From Macrosoma leucophasiata (taxonomy: Eukaryota > Arthropoda > Insecta > Lepidoptera > Hedylidae), in assembly GCA_036365455.1 (NCBI GenBank), contig JAWQUS010000030.1:1612001-1676000 (forward strand): a DNA stretch of 64,000 nucleotides. The letters are read 5' to 3'. The position numbers and the translations under genes are program-made. Below are positions 62,665 to 64,000 of the stretch, piece after piece (positions within the stretch are counted from its first letter, which is position 1; each line of letters opens with the position of its first letter). The notes beneath the pieces are model-generated. The model searched no databases, was not told the DNA's origin, and saw only the letters and a program-made list of their open reading frames with translations.

Positions 62665-62729
62665 ATCCGTGATTTCGTTCACTTGGTATTAGTTAGTTTT
62701 TTTTTATTGAGTTTTTCGCAGATAACTTT

Positions 62730-63043
62730 TTTCTTTTTATGTTATGGAAGTGGCAAACAAGCATGCAGTTCACATTGATATTAAGTGATGACTGCAGCCT
62801 ATTGACACCCACACAAAGACCAAGGTCAAACAAGGATCGCATCTACCAAGGTCAAAATGCAGATGCGTTACCACTCCTGAGGCCTAAGGTATTATGCCTC
62901 TGTCCCGGAAATTACAGAGCCGTACATTACCACCTGACCGGAACACGATAGTGCTGAACACTACCATTTAGCGGCAAGTATATTAGGTAATGCGGTGATC
63001 CATACGCCAGCGAGCTCCGTCAGTGGAGCTCTACCACCAGTAA
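62730..63043 (-). mobile_element. SINE-A, full-length with small duplication
   Basis: Full minus-strand copy with CCAAGGTCAAA present twice around an extra CAAGGATCGCATCTA. The head is TCTACCACCAGT. Confidence 0.9.
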
Positions 63044-63493
63044 AAGTTAACCAGATAATGTTATTGATGCATAATTTATTTTTAGGTAAAAGAGGTATTT
63101 GCCAAGGATTTCTTTAAAGTATTGGTCCTAACTCGCAAAGTACAGCCTTTTTAGCTGTGATAGTTTTCCCTTTTAATATCATTAAATAAACTACTACTGT
63201 TATTTTTTTTACACCTTCTAATTTAACCATTCAGCCAGTAAGGGGTCGGACTTGGCTCTGATAAAAATTGGCACTTCAACACTTCATATTTCACAAACGG
63301 ATTCCTTTATTGAAAAATGTTTTTTCAGAAAACGATAACATTTTTTTAAAACCATTCCAACGTGATATCGTTGGATACGTTTAAAAAAGAAAGAATCATT
63401 TTTTTTTCATTTCGCGTACCTCATCGTATAGAATAATATTGAAAAAAATGTTTTTTCAATATTTCAGTTAAGCTGCGAAGAAACCAACTTGCT
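63044..63493. other. AT-rich DNA, nothing recognised
   Basis: No feature supported. Confidence 0.4.
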
Positions 63494-63782
63494 ACTGGTG
63501 GTAGAGCTCCAGTGACGGAGCTCGCGGGCGTAGGCACCACCGCATTACCTAATATACTTGCCGCTAAATGGTAGTATTCAGCACTACCGTGTTTCGGTCA
63601 GGTGGTAATGTACGGCCCTGTAATTTCCGGCACAGAGGCATAACACCTTGGGCCTCAGGAGTGGTAACGCATCTGCATTTTGACCTTGGTCTTTGTGTGG
63701 GTGTCTATAGGCTGCAGTCATCACTTAACATCAATGTGATCTGCATGCTTGTTTGCCACTTCCAAAACATAAAAAAAAAAAA
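63494..63782 (+). mobile_element. SINE-A, full-length, young form
   Basis: ACTGGTGGTAGAGCTCCAG to a 12-A tail. AAACCAAC occurs left of the head and right after the tail, a probable target duplication, which would put the 5' end a few bases before 63494. Confidence 0.92.
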
Positions 63783-64000
63783 CCAACGGACATGGCGAAA
63801 CTCTATTAGGTTCCTTTTACGCCACGAAACCCTAAAAATGTGTAAATTGAATTATATCTATGTCGATTTGTTGCTAAGGAAAATCTTAGAGGTGTAGAGT
63901 GTAATAAAAATGTTGAAGATACAAACAAACCCATGTCATGGTATTAGAATGTAGTGGTCAGTGAAAGTGAAGAAAGCCTTTATCAACAAATTTGGGTCGT
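63783..64000. other. Right edge, nothing recognised
   Basis: No coding signal or repeat family recognised to the window end. Confidence 0.4.

Overview
This window looks like a gene-poor stretch of an insect nuclear genome, most likely a moth or butterfly (Lepidoptera). That is an inference: the sequence is AT-rich, eukaryotic in style, and packed with SINE, LINE, MITE and Helitron-like families of a kind I associate with Lepidoptera. There is no bacterial-style gene density, no operon, and no credible CRISPR array.

Host genes. Two features look like host coding sequence. Bases 2-367 are the last coding exon of a gene on the + strand, GC-rich and ending in TGA; its product is not recognised. 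Bases 33464-33605, behind a GC-rich 5' leader, look like a first coding exon with a signal peptide and a GTATGT splice donor. Almost every other open frame lies inside a transposon or is chance.

Repeat families, named here for use below. SINE-A: about 285 bp, A-tailed, more than 20 copies or fragments, with a younger form and an older, more diverged form called A2. SINE-B and SINE-C: tRNA-headed, each with a box A and box B. SINE-D: about 260 bp. SINE-5S: its head matches the internal promoter of 5S rRNA. FB-1: carries inverted arms and has 11-12 bp target duplications. T1 and T2: foldback repeats carrying tRNA-like cassettes. MITE-G, -F, -L and -S: short terminal-inverted-repeat elements. 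hAT-like elements with 8-bp duplications. Helitron-like elements ending in CTAGT. 5'-truncated LINEs: W, X, Y, Z, J, Jk, R and a few others. Four SINE families have 3' tails resembling those of LINEs in the same window, so partner pairs can be proposed here.

Layout. 0-12 kb: the terminal exon, then mostly unique AT-rich DNA with scattered SINE-A, MITE and LINE pieces. 12-22 kb: dense mosaic of tRNA-like foldbacks, SINE-B and SINE-A, one SINE cut into several pieces by later insertions, and FB-1 carrying a nested 841-bp hAT-like element. 22-33 kb: LINE tails, SINE-5S, SINE-D, MITEs. 33-34 kb: the candidate first exon, with a SINE-A carrying a multiplied tail just downstream. 34-50 kb: further SINEs, a four-unit 103-bp tandem array, LINE fragments with readable reverse-transcriptase C-termini, and a three-level nest. 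50-64 kb: more SINEs, a duplicated 0.4-kb block, a tandem tRNA-like unit, LINE remnants with an internal minisatellite, and an FB-1 copy. Coordinates of diverged repeats are by eye and may be off by a few to some tens of bases.
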